NCBI RefSeq assembly: GCF_050864855.1 | Contig: NZ_JBOZWW010000063.1 | Coordinates: 1-25,679 of the forward strand | DNA: 25,679 nt | Origin: Cardinium hertigii_C | GTDB taxonomy: Bacteria; Bacteroidota; Bacteroidia; Cytophagales; Amoebophilaceae | Direction of reading: 5' to 3' | Shown: positions 15,551 through 22,560 of the stretch, in pieces | Layout: the number at the start of each line of letters is the position of its first letter | Position numbering within the stretch: position 1 is the first letter of the stretch | The notes under the pieces: model-generated | Database searches by the model: none | Seen by the model: the letters and a program-made list of their open reading frames with translations, nothing else | What the model was told of the DNA's origin: nothing | Made by a program: the position numbers and the translations under genes

Positions 15551-16801
15551 ATGCAAATGAAAAAAACATTTCTTTTATTGGTCTTAGCATTATCTACTAC
15601 CGCACAAACATGTGACTTTCTTGATGGTTCTATTGGTAACAATTATCCTATCAGTAAGGTTAAAAGACACAAACAAAATTTAGCCGATATCATTACTAAT
15701 AGAAACCTAGAAATAATTAAGAAGAATAATAAAAGTCTACGGCCTTCAATGTATAAAAACGAAATTGAAAATAGCTTAAAAAAAAGATATCCTACGTTAA
15801 ATACAGACCATATTAACATTTTCGTAATTGATCTTAGTTATATAGAAGGCATATTTAGTGACTTCTACGTACAAATTTCTTCAACCTCTTCTGGTAATTA
15901 TACAGGTGTTATAAACCTTACTTGCATGTTTAAACAAGAAGAACAAGAAGCTAAAAGACAAAAACAAAATCTAGCCGATATCATTACGAGTAGTAACTTA
16001 GAAATAATTAAGGCTGATAATGAAAGTACAAGGCCTTCAACGTATAAAAACGAAATTCGAAATAGCTTAAAAAGAAAATATCCTGCGTTAAATACAGACC
16101 ATATTGAAATTTTCGTAAGTGACCTTAGGTATATAGAAGGCATATCTAGTGACTTCTACGTACAAATTTCTTCAACCTCTTCTGGTAATTATACAGGTGT
16201 TATAAACCTTACTTGCATGTTTAAACAAGAAGAACAAGAAGAACAAGAAGCTAAAAAACAAAAACAAAAACAAAAACTAAGCGATATCATTACTAGTAAG
16301 AATATAAAAATCACTAATAATGAAAGTGCAAGGCCTTCAGCCTATGCAATAGAAATTAAAAATTTCTTAAAAAGAAAATTTCCTGCGTTAAATATGGACG
16401 ATATTGAAGTGAAAGTTGAGCCAACTAGCAATAGTTGTGGCATCGTACGGATTTATGGAACCTCTTCTAGTAACTATAGAGGTGAGGTACAAATTAACTA
16501 CACGATTGAACAACTTTACAAACAAAACCTACAAGATACTATCCGGGAAGAGGATAAGGACCTAGGAATAATTAAGCTTGGTAATGGATATAGCATTCCT
16601 TTATTGGATCAAATTAAAGATAAGTTAAAAAGAAAATTTCCTGCGTTAGATCTGAACGATATTGAAGTTAAAAGATTTTTCAATGATAATGGTACGATAA
16701 ACAGTAGGCTAGCATGGATTTATGCAACCTCTTCTGGTAAGTATACAGGTAAAGCACTAGTTGGTTATGACCCTTGGACCTCTGCTGCTTTTTCTAGATA
16801 G
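15551..16801 (+). CDS. Secreted four-repeat protein, N-terminal part of an IS-split gene
   Basis: 416 residues are encoded here, with a stop codon supplied by an inserted IS. A signal peptide (about 1-20, KKTFLLLVLALSTTAQT) predicts export; initiation could also be at Met3. Four related repeats follow at about 43-126, 140-223, 242-318 and 326-406. Each has a LADIITSxNLEII start, an I.N.LKRKYPALN...IE core and a SSGNYTG.I end, and Lys/Gln/Glu-rich linkers separate the first three. Repeat modules of this layout resemble those of Spiroplasma and Mycoplasma surface lipoproteins; this is from memory and not a search result. The gene originally continued into the J-domain at 17654 onwards: removing the IS and one CTAG copy restores one frame of 477 codons. 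Function is unknown; an envelope or host-directed protein is the best guess. Confidence 0.8.
   Translation: MQMKKTFLLLVLALSTTAQTCDFLDGSIGNNYPISKVKRHKQNLADIITNRNLEIIKKNNKSLRPSMYKNEIENSLKKRYPTLNTDHINIFVIDLSYIEGIFSDFYVQISSTSSGNYTGVINLTCMFKQEEQEAKRQKQNLADIITSSNLEIIKADNESTRPSTYKNEIRNSLKRKYPALNTDHIEIFVSDLRYIEGISSDFYVQISSTSSGNYTGVINLTCMFKQEEQEEQEAKKQKQKQKLSDIITSKNIKITNNESARPSAYAIEIKNFLKRKFPALNMDDIEVKVEPTSNSCGIVRIYGTSSSNYRGEVQINYTIEQLYKQNLQDTIREEDKDLGIIKLGNGYSIPLLDQIKDKLKRKFPALDLNDIEVKRFFNDNGTINSRLAWIYATSSGKYTGKALVGYDPWTSAAFSR
15856..16241 (+). repeat. 95-bp identical direct repeat in the repeat-protein gene
   Basis: 15856-15950 and 16147-16241 are identical over 95 bp at an offset of 291 bp (97 codons), covering the SDFYVQISSTSSGNYTGVIN part of repeats 1 and 2. 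The second copy is followed by an extra AACAAGAAG unit, giving one more EQE in the linker. The flanking parts of the two repeats have diverged more. Confidence 0.9.
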
Positions 16802-16810
16802 TGTCGTCAT
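16798..16810. repeat. Left terminal inverted repeat of the IS5-family element
   Basis: ATAGTGTCGTCAT, perfectly inverted at 17641-17653. It contains the stop codon of the upstream gene half (TAG, 16799-16801) and overlaps the transposase stop (16807-16809). Confidence 0.9.
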
Positions 16811-17570
16811 AAAAAGTTAGCCCATAAATGGATACATCTAATTTGGACAGCTGCCAAGAAGGATGCTGTGTTCTTTGCATACCTAGTGGAGATTCCTCTC
16901 CATTGCTTAATTTTGAGAAACATATTCTCAATAAGATGTCGGAATTTATATAAATTCTTGTCAAAATAACGTTTTGTTTTTCTGTTTTTCTTGGAAGGGA
17001 TAACAGGAACAATACCTTTTTCTATAGTATATTTAATGATTTTATCGGTATCATAGGCACGGTCTGCCAACAAATGCTTTGGAGTTATCCCCTCAATAAG
17101 ATATGGAGATTGGCTACAATCAGCTCTGGTACCTTCTGTGATAATAGCTCTGATCGGCATACCAGACGCATCCACGGCCAAATGTAGCTTCGTATTAAGC
17201 CCCCTTTTGTTCGACTCATAGATTGGTTGCCTCCTTTTGCACCCGTTCCATGTATATGTACTTTAATATAAGTAGCATCAATCATAAGCCATTTAAAATC
17301 AGTATTATTAATCAGTTTTTCTAAGATCCTCTCCCATATACCATTATCTCTCCAGCGAGAAAATCTACGATGAGTGTTTTTCCAATCTCCATAGCTCGAT
17401 GGAAGATCACGCCAAGGAGATCCTGTACGTAAAATCCAAAATACTGCATTAATAAACAGTCTATTATCTTTGGCAACAGCTCCCCAACCTCCTTGTTGAC
17501 CTGGAAGTAGAGGTGATAAAATAGACCATACTTTGTCTGAAATATCATGACGGTGAATCCATTTAGACAT
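16807..17570 (-). CDS. IS5-family transposase, two frames joined by a -1 frameshift
   Basis: The first frame (ATG at 17570, MSKWIHRHDISDKVWSILSP) runs to 17085 and contains the first catalytic Asp in WLMIDATYIKVH (Asp98). The second frame ends at 16807 and carries the second Asp in LLADRAYDTDK and the Glu in LIENMFLKIKQWRGISTRY, completing the DDE triad. The frames overlap around AAAAGGGGGC (17208-17199); slipping back one base there gives the expected junction RTKGG-LNTKLHLAVDASG and a product of about 254 aa. A slippery run at this place suggests programmed frameshifting, but an inactivating indel cannot be ruled out. The gene is antisense to the gene it interrupts. Confidence 0.85.
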
Positions 17571-17621
17571 CTATAAATATAATTGATGTTATGATCTAAA
17601 AATATAATATGAACTACAAAA

Positions 17622-17629
17622 CAAATATA
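17622..17629 (-). promoter_or_regulatory. -7 box for the IS transposase
   Basis: TATATTTG on the minus strand matches TAnnTTTG, 51 bases upstream of the transposase ATG and just inside the terminal repeat. The upstream TTG is not exact (GTG lies nearby). Confidence 0.45.
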
Positions 17630-17640
17630 CAAAATATTTC

Positions 17641-17653
17641 ATGACGACACTAT
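17641..17653. repeat. Right terminal inverted repeat of the IS5-family element
   Basis: ATGACGACACTAT, the exact inverse of 16798-16810. Its first three bases form the ATG from which the separated J-domain could now be translated. Confidence 0.9.
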
Positions 17654-17844
17654 CTAGCGAAATAAAGAAAGCATATACAACCTTAGAGCTTGAGGAAGGT
17701 GCATCTGCTGAAGACCTAAAGAAGGCTTATAACAAACTCTCTCTCAAATACCATCCAGATAAATGTAATGACGCAGGCGCTGAGGAGAAATGCAAAAGCA
17801 TAATGAACGCATATACATTAATAAAAGAAGATTTAGAGATGTAA
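17641..17844 (+). CDS. J-domain fragment, C-terminal part of the IS-split gene
   Basis: A 67-residue frame: the first five codons (MTTLS) come from or abut the IS end, and the rest is a J-domain with AYTTLELEEGASAEDLKKAY, then KLSLKYHPDK with the essential HPD tripeptide (38-40) and a final helix NAYTLIKEDLEM. J-domains stimulate Hsp70 ATPases. It keeps no Gly/Phe linker or substrate domain, so it is not DnaJ. It is in the same frame as the signal-peptide repeat protein ending at 16801, so it was the C-terminal domain of an exported 477-residue protein. Whether the separate piece is expressed is unknown; it would lack the signal peptide. Confidence 0.8.
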   Translation: MTTLSSEIKKAYTTLELEEGASAEDLKKAYNKLSLKYHPDKCNDAGAEEKCKSIMNAYTLIKEDLEM

Positions 17845-17943
17845 AAGCAGAAATAAAACACACCCCCTACGGCTAACAACACAGGACCTGGCTAAACTTA
17901 TATCTCCTTTATTATGTTGCGAAGCTATTGCTAATCTACTTTA

Positions 17944-17988
17944 GGAAGGCCAGTGGGTAAAATTTATCATTTTACCCACTGGCCTTCC
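17944..17988. repeat. Perfect 20-bp-stem palindrome
   Basis: GGAAGGCCAGTGGGTAAAAT (17944-17963) is followed after a 5-base loop by its exact complement (17969-17988). It lies between the convergent J-domain fragment and rimM. No T-run follows on either strand, so it is not a textbook terminator, though such a stem could stop or stabilise transcripts from both sides. A dispersed palindromic repeat is an alternative. Confidence 0.75.
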
Positions 17989-18004
17989 ATTACTAAAAAA
18001 ATAC

Positions 18005-18036
18005 AATAATAAAAATATTTATTCTGCTCCGCAGAA
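18005..18036 (-). terminator. Putative terminator of rimM
   Basis: On the minus strand TTCTGC-GGA-GCAGAA (18036-18022) forms a 6-bp stem with a 3-base loop, followed by TAAATATTTTTATT. It starts 41 bp after the rimM stop. Confidence 0.55.
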
Positions 18037-18077
18037 CAAGATTAGTAGGTAATAAAAGATAAAAACTGGATTATATA

Positions 18078-18632
18078 TTACAACATGGCCTCTAAGTAGC
18101 CCTCTGGAAGTGCTACGGTAATTTTCTTTGCTGCTGTATTAACATTGATCAAAAATGGTGTAACGTAAGGAATCAAAAGCTCTTTTTTACGATGGTCAAC
18201 GGCCATGATATATTGATCCCGCATCCGATAGATGGATTGTATGCTGCCCAGGGGACCTAAGGCAATATCTTCTACTACGGCCCCTACCAAGCTATAAGGC
18301 AAGGTAGTTTGCTGCCATTTCGGTTGAAGGGCTATGGGAAGAAATAGGGATAAATTACGGAGTGTATAAGCTTCGGTTTTAGATGGGATAAGATCTAAGT
18401 GTATAACCGTTTTTTCGGCCGTACTGGTAATATTTTTAATGGTATAGGGTACTTTTACATCATCTACCTCTACAAAAAGAGCAGGTAGTTTGGCTAGTTC
18501 AGCTGGGCTGTAGGCTACAAATAAAGCTACTAACCCACCATCTTTTCCAATCGGCTTTTTAAAGCTCCCAATTTGGAAATATTCCTCTTTTTGAATGGCT
18601 TCATAAAACAGTTCTATAGGGTATAAGGACAT
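18078..18632 (-). CDS. rimM: Ribosome maturation factor RimM
   Basis: RimM binds S19 in the 30S head and aids late 16S rRNA maturation. The N-terminal domain opens with YFQIGSFKKPIGKDGGLVAL (about 18-37), matching the family's 'G.i.kphGlkG' motif. The C-terminal PRC-barrel has LVGAVVEDIALGPLGSIQSI, then KKELLIPYVTPFLINVNTAA and KKITVALPEGYLEAML. The length of 184 aa is normal and both domains are present. It usually sits between rpsP and trmD; here it follows an unrelated secreted-protein gene by 21 bp and is probably co-transcribed with it. Confidence 0.88.
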   Translation of the reverse strand: MSLYPIELFYEAIQKEEYFQIGSFKKPIGKDGGLVALFVAYSPAELAKLPALFVEVDDVKVPYTIKNITSTAEKTVIHLDLIPSKTEAYTLRNLSLFLPIALQPKWQQTTLPYSLVGAVVEDIALGPLGSIQSIYRMRDQYIMAVDHRKKELLIPYVTPFLINVNTAAKKITVALPEGYLEAML

Positions 18633-18653
18633 ATCTATCAGCTATTGACTTAG

Positions 18654-19514
18654 TTAATCGAAAAGTATCATATCACTTACCATCAACGCTTGATCTAACT
18701 TAGTATAGCGATAGAGGATTTTATGGACCGCTTGGCTTATTTGTTTTCCCAATTTTTGAAGATTTTTTTTTAAAATATGCGGTATAGCTGCCATTAAATC
18801 TTTCTTGACTTCTAAGCTTTCACCCATTAATGTGTTCACTTTTTTCAGATTGGCAAGAAAGGATTGCTGCTCCATTAGCGAACAAGGAAGACTAGCAACT
18901 ATTATTTGTATTTGCTGGCAAGAAGAAACAATATAGTCATACATGACCTTGGAATCATCGGCCAATAAAATCAGATCATTATTTGCTTGGACAGTCTGGC
19001 TATGGAATAAGTTAATCATCTGTTCAAAGGCTAGGTTTATCTCTTCTTCCATTTTTTTTTGCAATGGGTCTTGTAAATCTATTTTAGTTTTTATTCCATT
19101 TTTTAAATTTTCTTCACATAATTGTTGGAATAAGTTAAATAACGCCTCAATTGCTGACTTAGATTTTTTATCTATAGCTTTTAAATTTTCCATCTTAGAA
19201 CAAATAACCTGGAGTTGGTCAAACGGCATTTTAAAAAAATGCTTTTTATGCGCTTTCAAAGAAAAATTTAGCAGCTGCTGTAACTTTTTCTGCAGTTTTA
19301 GTTGCGCTATTTTATTTTTTTTTACCAACTTTTCTATGTTTAGCATAGTCTCTTTTGCTTTCTCTTTCCAGATCGCTTCTAGTTTATGGTGCAAAACTTC
19401 TTTTTCTACCACTGCCTCTTGGATTGCTTGCACTGGTGCTATATATCCAGTGAATAGTATAGTAGATAAAGAAAATAAAGCGACGGTAGATAAATGTTTG
19501 ATGCTTTTTGTCAT
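18654..19514 (-). CDS. Secreted helical protein of unknown function (286 aa)
   Basis: Not recognised. A signal peptide is clear: basic MTKSIKHL, a hydrophobic core VALFSLSTILFTGYI, and a likely cleavage after APVQA (residue 30). The rest is almost entirely helix-forming and rich in Lys, Leu, Glu and Gln, with coiled-coil character at about 33-95 (EKEVLHHKLEAIWKEKAKET and KLQKKLQQLL). No catalytic motif, membrane anchor or repeat is seen. The gene precedes rimM by 21 bp. A periplasmic or extracellular coiled-coil protein is the safest description. Confidence 0.75.
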   Translation of the reverse strand: MTKSIKHLSTVALFSLSTILFTGYIAPVQAIQEAVVEKEVLHHKLEAIWKEKAKETMLNIEKLVKKNKIAQLKLQKKLQQLLNFSLKAHKKHFFKMPFDQLQVICSKMENLKAIDKKSKSAIEALFNLFQQLCEENLKNGIKTKIDLQDPLQKKMEEEINLAFEQMINLFHSQTVQANNDLILLADDSKVMYDYIVSSCQQIQIIVASLPCSLMEQQSFLANLKKVNTLMGESLEVKKDLMAAIPHILKKNLQKLGKQISQAVHKILYRYTKLDQALMVSDMILFD

Positions 19515-19596
19515 GTTAATTTAAAGTATAAAAATTATATGATGTACCTCTATTATAGCTTTTTTAACCATACAAGAACCAGAAACAGATTTCTTG

Positions 19597-19611
19597 TCCT
19601 ACGATGTAGGA
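19597..19611. other. Small hairpin between ssrA and the secreted-protein gene
   Basis: TCCTAC-GAT-GTAGGA, a 6-bp perfect stem, lies about 80 bp downstream of the tmRNA 3' end and about 80 bp upstream of the secreted-protein start. No T-run follows on the minus strand; its role is open. Confidence 0.25.
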
Positions 19612-19692
19612 AACCCTATATGGGGGGATAGCCATGGGGCTTTATTTAAAGTTTAATAGCTAACGGACCATAAAGGCTTTATCTTAATTAAG

Positions 19693-20124
19693 TGGAGCTG
19701 GAGGGAATCGAACCCTCGTCCGAACAAGCAAACCGCAACGCTTTCTACATGCTTAGCAACTGTTTATTGTCGGCGCAACCAAGGTCAGCTACGCACCTGA
19801 TGTTACGCTTATGCGCGGTGATGATTTATGCGGCCATCACGCACCTGGCCACACTAGTGCCATCCATCGATGCCCCTATGCTGATCCGATAACACAAAAA
19901 CCAGCGGGACAAATTCCCCTTAATCTATCGATTAAGCAGCCATACGCAAATCGTCGTCCTCTTCTTCTTTTCTTCGAAGCGCAACAAATTTGCAACGGCG
20001 GGAATTATTGATTACAGCTAAGTTGCCGTTTACGGATTGTGTAAGTTTTATAGCAGAGGTAATACTTACAACACCTCGCATGCTTACATTGGATTTAATC
20101 TTCCCGTCAATTCCAGTCAGCCCC
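19693..20124 (-). ncRNA. ssrA: tmRNA (transfer-messenger RNA)
   Basis: Rescues stalled ribosomes by acting as tRNA-Ala and then as a message that adds a degradation tag. The 5' end GGGGCUG (20124-20118) pairs with CAGCUCC (19700-19694), including a G3-U70 wobble that specifies alanine. The 3' end has a T arm GAGGG-UUCGAUU-CCCUC and discriminator A at 19693; CCA is not encoded. The segment GACUGGAAUUGACGGG follows the 5' end as in other tmRNAs. The predicted tag frame runs from a Gly codon at 20027 to TAA at 19932. The length of 432 nt is above the usual 350-400, mostly because of the long tag. It is transcribed alone between CofE-like and secreted-protein genes. Confidence 0.95.
19932..20027 (-). 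other. tmRNA tag-peptide reading frame (31 codons)
   Basis: Resume codon GGC at 20027-20025, chosen because the preceding GUAAAC-GGC context matches the resume context of Bacteroides-type tmRNAs as I recall them. The peptide begins GNLAVINNSRRC, has a charged centre RRKEEEDDD and ends LRMAA before TAA. Bacteroidota tags are usually about 9 residues ending ALAA. If translation resumed further downstream, for example at the Ala codon of VALRRK, the tag would still be 16 residues. Confidence 0.7.
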
Positions 20125-20199
20125 AATGCACTTTACTTTGACTTATATAGAGATAACACTCTAAGAGGATTTAAATTTAATACTTTTTACGGGTCGAAC

Positions 20200-20207
20200 C
20201 AAATCTA
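20200..20207 (-). promoter_or_regulatory. Possible -7 box for ssrA
   Basis: TAGATTTG on the minus strand fits TAnnTTTG and would start a transcript about 70 bases upstream of the mature tmRNA 5' end. The nearest TTG (in TTGACA) is 30 bases away, too far for the usual spacing, so support is weak. Confidence 0.3.
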
Positions 20208-20271
20208 CTTTTTAGACATCCTATAAAGAGGACCTGTCAAGTTTTTATTCTCCCCTCTGTAATGCATCTTT

Positions 20272-20427
20272 TCAGTCAACTATAGAAGAGATAGCCGTTT
20301 TAATACTTTTTTTCCACTTCACGCTTGTCAATAATGGTGCATACAAGTCATCTGAAGGGTCTATAATAATCGATTGCAGTTCTTCTTGAGTGGGTGGTCT
20401 ACTCTGAAAAGTAATCTTTGGTGCCTC
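20272..20427 (-). pseudogene. In-frame C-terminal tail of the CofE-like gene beyond a TAA stop
   Basis: Directly after the TAA at 20430-20428 the same frame stays open for 51 codons up to TGA (20274-20272). It reads EAPKITFQSRPPTQEELQSI, then DPSDDLYAPLLTSVKWKK. This resembles the C-terminal end of Bacteroidota members of the family, in which 'NEQTPLAII' runs on into '..F..R.PT.EEL' and 'DLYAPLL..V.W' (recalled, not searched). No start codon lies within the tail, so it is either eroding sequence after a recent nonsense mutation or is reached by stop-codon readthrough. Confidence 0.7.
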
Positions 20428-21045
20428 TTAAATAATAGCCAATGGTGTTTGTTCATTGCCTTCACCCATAACTAGCACAGCACTTGCTGCCAAACCATCT
20501 AAAATATTAATCATACTGACGCGCAATAGATTATTAAATATATCGAGCTTCCCAATATAACTGTATAATGGTGCGAATCCACACCAAGCCAATGCTATAC
20601 CGACTACGCCTCTACGCAAAGGTGTAGTGTGGCTATCTGTAATGAGTACACCCATCTCTTGATTAGGATAACGCGTGCGGCAGTACTGCCAAATTTCAGT
20701 AGCTGTTTTTTGTGGGTCTTCAGGATATAAAATATAATACCCGTTCCCATTCGATGCATCTATACCAGCTGTTGGAATAAGTATATGATTTTTCATGGTT
20801 AATACTACACCATACCTTTCTATATAATCACCTTCTAGATAGAAGTCGGATTCATTTTGGATAAAAGCCAATTTATTAGAAATAATGCTTTGGTGGACTA
20901 TCCTATTCTGACATAGAGCAACAACTTTTGACGTAATTATAATGATACTTTGAGGCGCTATTTTAGGTAAATACTGATCTAGTATAAGGTGCAAAGACTC
21001 CCCAGGCTTAACTTTATGGGTTTTATAAGCAGTAATTTGCATCAT
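20428..21045 (-). CDS. CofE-like (F420 gamma-glutamyl ligase family) protein, truncated by stop
   Basis: The 205 residues match the CofE fold, which in archaea and actinobacteria adds glutamate to coenzyme F420. Motifs are QSIIIITSKVVALCQNRIVH (about 33-52), GIDASNGNGYYILYP, TDSHTTPLRRGVVGIALAWC and VMGEGNEQTPLAII at the end. Bacteroidota lack F420, so the substrate here is unknown; a peptide or folate glutamylation role has been assumed for relatives. It starts 5 bp after ftsZ and is surely co-transcribed with it. The conserved tail lies in frame beyond the TAA stop, so this product is about 51 residues short and may be impaired. Confidence 0.8.
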   Translation of the reverse strand: MMQITAYKTHKVKPGESLHLILDQYLPKIAPQSIIIITSKVVALCQNRIVHQSIISNKLAFIQNESDFYLEGDYIERYGVVLTMKNHILIPTAGIDASNGNGYYILYPEDPQKTATEIWQYCRTRYPNQEMGVLITDSHTTPLRRGVVGIALAWCGFAPLYSYIGKLDIFNNLLRVSMINILDGLAASAVLVMGEGNEQTPLAII

Positions 21046-21050
21046 TATTA

Positions 21051-22490
21051 TTACTCATGGGGTAGATGACCTTGTTTCAAATCAAGATGGTCCAATGCAT
21101 CATCTAAGCGATAGCGGATCCATTCTGCGTTTGCATCTGCGGCATCAAGGACTATTTTTTTTCTTAAATAGGTAGGTATGGCCAACTCTTCTTTTAAATA
21201 GCGATCATCCCAATTTATCGGCGCAATACCCCGTTTGGACGTTACAGTGGGTACATGCCTATATGCACAGCTTTTTTCCAAGACTATTCCCTGAGGAGCA
21301 GCAAAAGGTAGAGGCAACTGTATAGCAGATTCTTCTGATGTTGCAGACTGCTTGGAACTTTCTTTAGCTGTTTTTAAAACAGGCTCCACGATTATCTTTT
21401 TTGTGGAAGCATCCAAGATTTCGGTATTAGAGGCTGGATGGTGCAATATTTTAGCCCCTGTATAGGCCACTTCCTGTTTAGACGGAGCGAGCAACTCTTG
21501 ATCCGCATGGTCTGTTTCCCTATTAAATCCAGTAGCAATAACTGTAACCCTAATGCTTTCTTCCATTTCTGAATCAGAACCATGACCAAAAATCATTTCA
21601 GCATCGTTGCCCGTTTGCTCTTGTATATAATTGGTAATAATGGTTAATTCATCCATTTGTAGCTCAGCTGCTTGTCCGGAAACAATAGATAAGAGTATTT
21701 TCTTAGCACCCCGTATATCTGTATAGTCTAATAAAGGAGAAGCAAGCGCTGTTTCAGCAGCCTGTAATGCCCTGCCTTCACCTCTGGCTTCGCCAGAACC
21801 CATAACCGCTGCACCTGCATTTTTCATTACCGTCTTAACATCTTCAAAATCTACATTGACATAACCCGGTACCGTAATAATCTCAGCAATGCTTTTAGCA
21901 GCAGTGGTCAAGACATTATCCGCTTCTATAAAAGCTTCGCTAATCGAGAGTCCGCCTAATATGGTTTGAATTTTATCATTTAAGATAATAAGAACTGTAT
22001 CACAATGTTTCCGTAATTCATTAATACCTTCTTGGGCTTGTAAATGCTTTTTTTTGCCCTCAAATGAAAAAGGTAATGTCACAATACCAACTGTCAAGAT
22101 ACTTTGCTGACGAGCAATACTAGCAATAACAGGGGCCGCGCCTGTACCGGTTCCACCACCCATTCCAGCTGTAACAAAAAGCATTTTGGTATCATCATCC
22201 AATAATTCTAGAATACTTTCTTTACTTTCTAATGCAGCATTACGCCCCACTTCTGGATTGGCACCAGCCCCTAGCCCACTTGTAAGTGCTGCACCAATTT
22301 GGAGCTTAATGGGTATAGGACTATTTTGTAGCGCTTGGACATCTGTATTGCAAACAATAAAGGACACATCTTTGATACCACGCTTATACATGTTGTTCAC
22401 TGCATTGCTGCCACCACCACCTACGCCTATCACTTTGATAATAGATTTATGGTGGGTCGGTAAATCAAATTTATAGGTAATATCCTTCAT
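21051..22490 (-). CDS. ftsZ: Cell division protein FtsZ
   Basis: Tubulin-like GTPase that forms the division ring. The N-terminal GTPase domain has VIGVGGGGSNAVNNM (about 20-34), the tubulin signature GGGTGTGAAPV (about 112-122) and NVDFEDVKTVMKNAGAAVMG. A variable linker (about 320-450) includes a Lys/Ser/Glu-rich part, and EELAIPTYLRKKIVLD (about 437-452) is the FtsA-binding C-terminal peptide, so anchoring by the neighbouring FtsA is expected. The length of 479 aa is typical of Bacteroidota. It follows ftsA by 70 bp and precedes the CofE-like gene by 5 bp. Confidence 0.98.
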   Translation of the reverse strand: MKDITYKFDLPTHHKSIIKVIGVGGGGSNAVNNMYKRGIKDVSFIVCNTDVQALQNSPIPIKLQIGAALTSGLGAGANPEVGRNAALESKESILELLDDDTKMLFVTAGMGGGTGTGAAPVIASIARQQSILTVGIVTLPFSFEGKKKHLQAQEGINELRKHCDTVLIILNDKIQTILGGLSISEAFIEADNVLTTAAKSIAEIITVPGYVNVDFEDVKTVMKNAGAAVMGSGEARGEGRALQAAETALASPLLDYTDIRGAKKILLSIVSGQAAELQMDELTIITNYIQEQTGNDAEMIFGHGSDSEMEESIRVTVIATGFNRETDHADQELLAPSKQEVAYTGAKILHHPASNTEILDASTKKIIVEPVLKTAKESSKQSATSEESAIQLPLPFAAPQGIVLEKSCAYRHVPTVTSKRGIAPINWDDRYLKEELAIPTYLRKKIVLDAADANAEWIRYRLDDALDHLDLKQGHLPHE

Positions 22491-22560
22491 AATTTAGACA
22501 ATAAGGTGCTTTCATTACAACAAGCTATATGCATTAGGCAATATGATACTATTTTTTCGA

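Larger units (their letters stand above)
16798..17653 (-). mobile_element. IS5-family insertion sequence, complete (856 bp)
   Basis: The element is bounded by perfect 13-bp inverted repeats (16798-16810 and 17641-17653) and by CTAG on both sides (16794-16797 and 17654-17657), which looks like a 4-bp target duplication. It carries one transposase in two overlapping frames. Its left end supplies the TAG stop of the upstream gene half and its right end supplies the ATG of the downstream half. The family call rests on the transposase; the two-frame layout is seen in the IS427-like subgroup. Confidence 0.9.

Noticed and set aside
15367..15615. 82-codon plus-strand frame before the repeat-protein gene
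   Set aside because: It overlaps the signal peptide region of the real gene in another frame and has no recognisable features.
15856..16241. Direct repeats as a possible CRISPR array
   Set aside because: The repeats are 95 bp, only two in number and lie inside a coding frame as protein modules.
18943..19524. 193-codon plus-strand frame
   Set aside because: It is antisense to the signal-peptide protein; its Phe/Ser/Cys-rich product is the complement of Lys/Glu-rich coding sequence.
19693..19770. Possible tRNA (T-arm-like GGTTCGATTCC on the minus strand)
   Set aside because: The 5' partner GGGGCUG lies 432 nt away and the interval contains a tag frame, so this is the 3' end of tmRNA.
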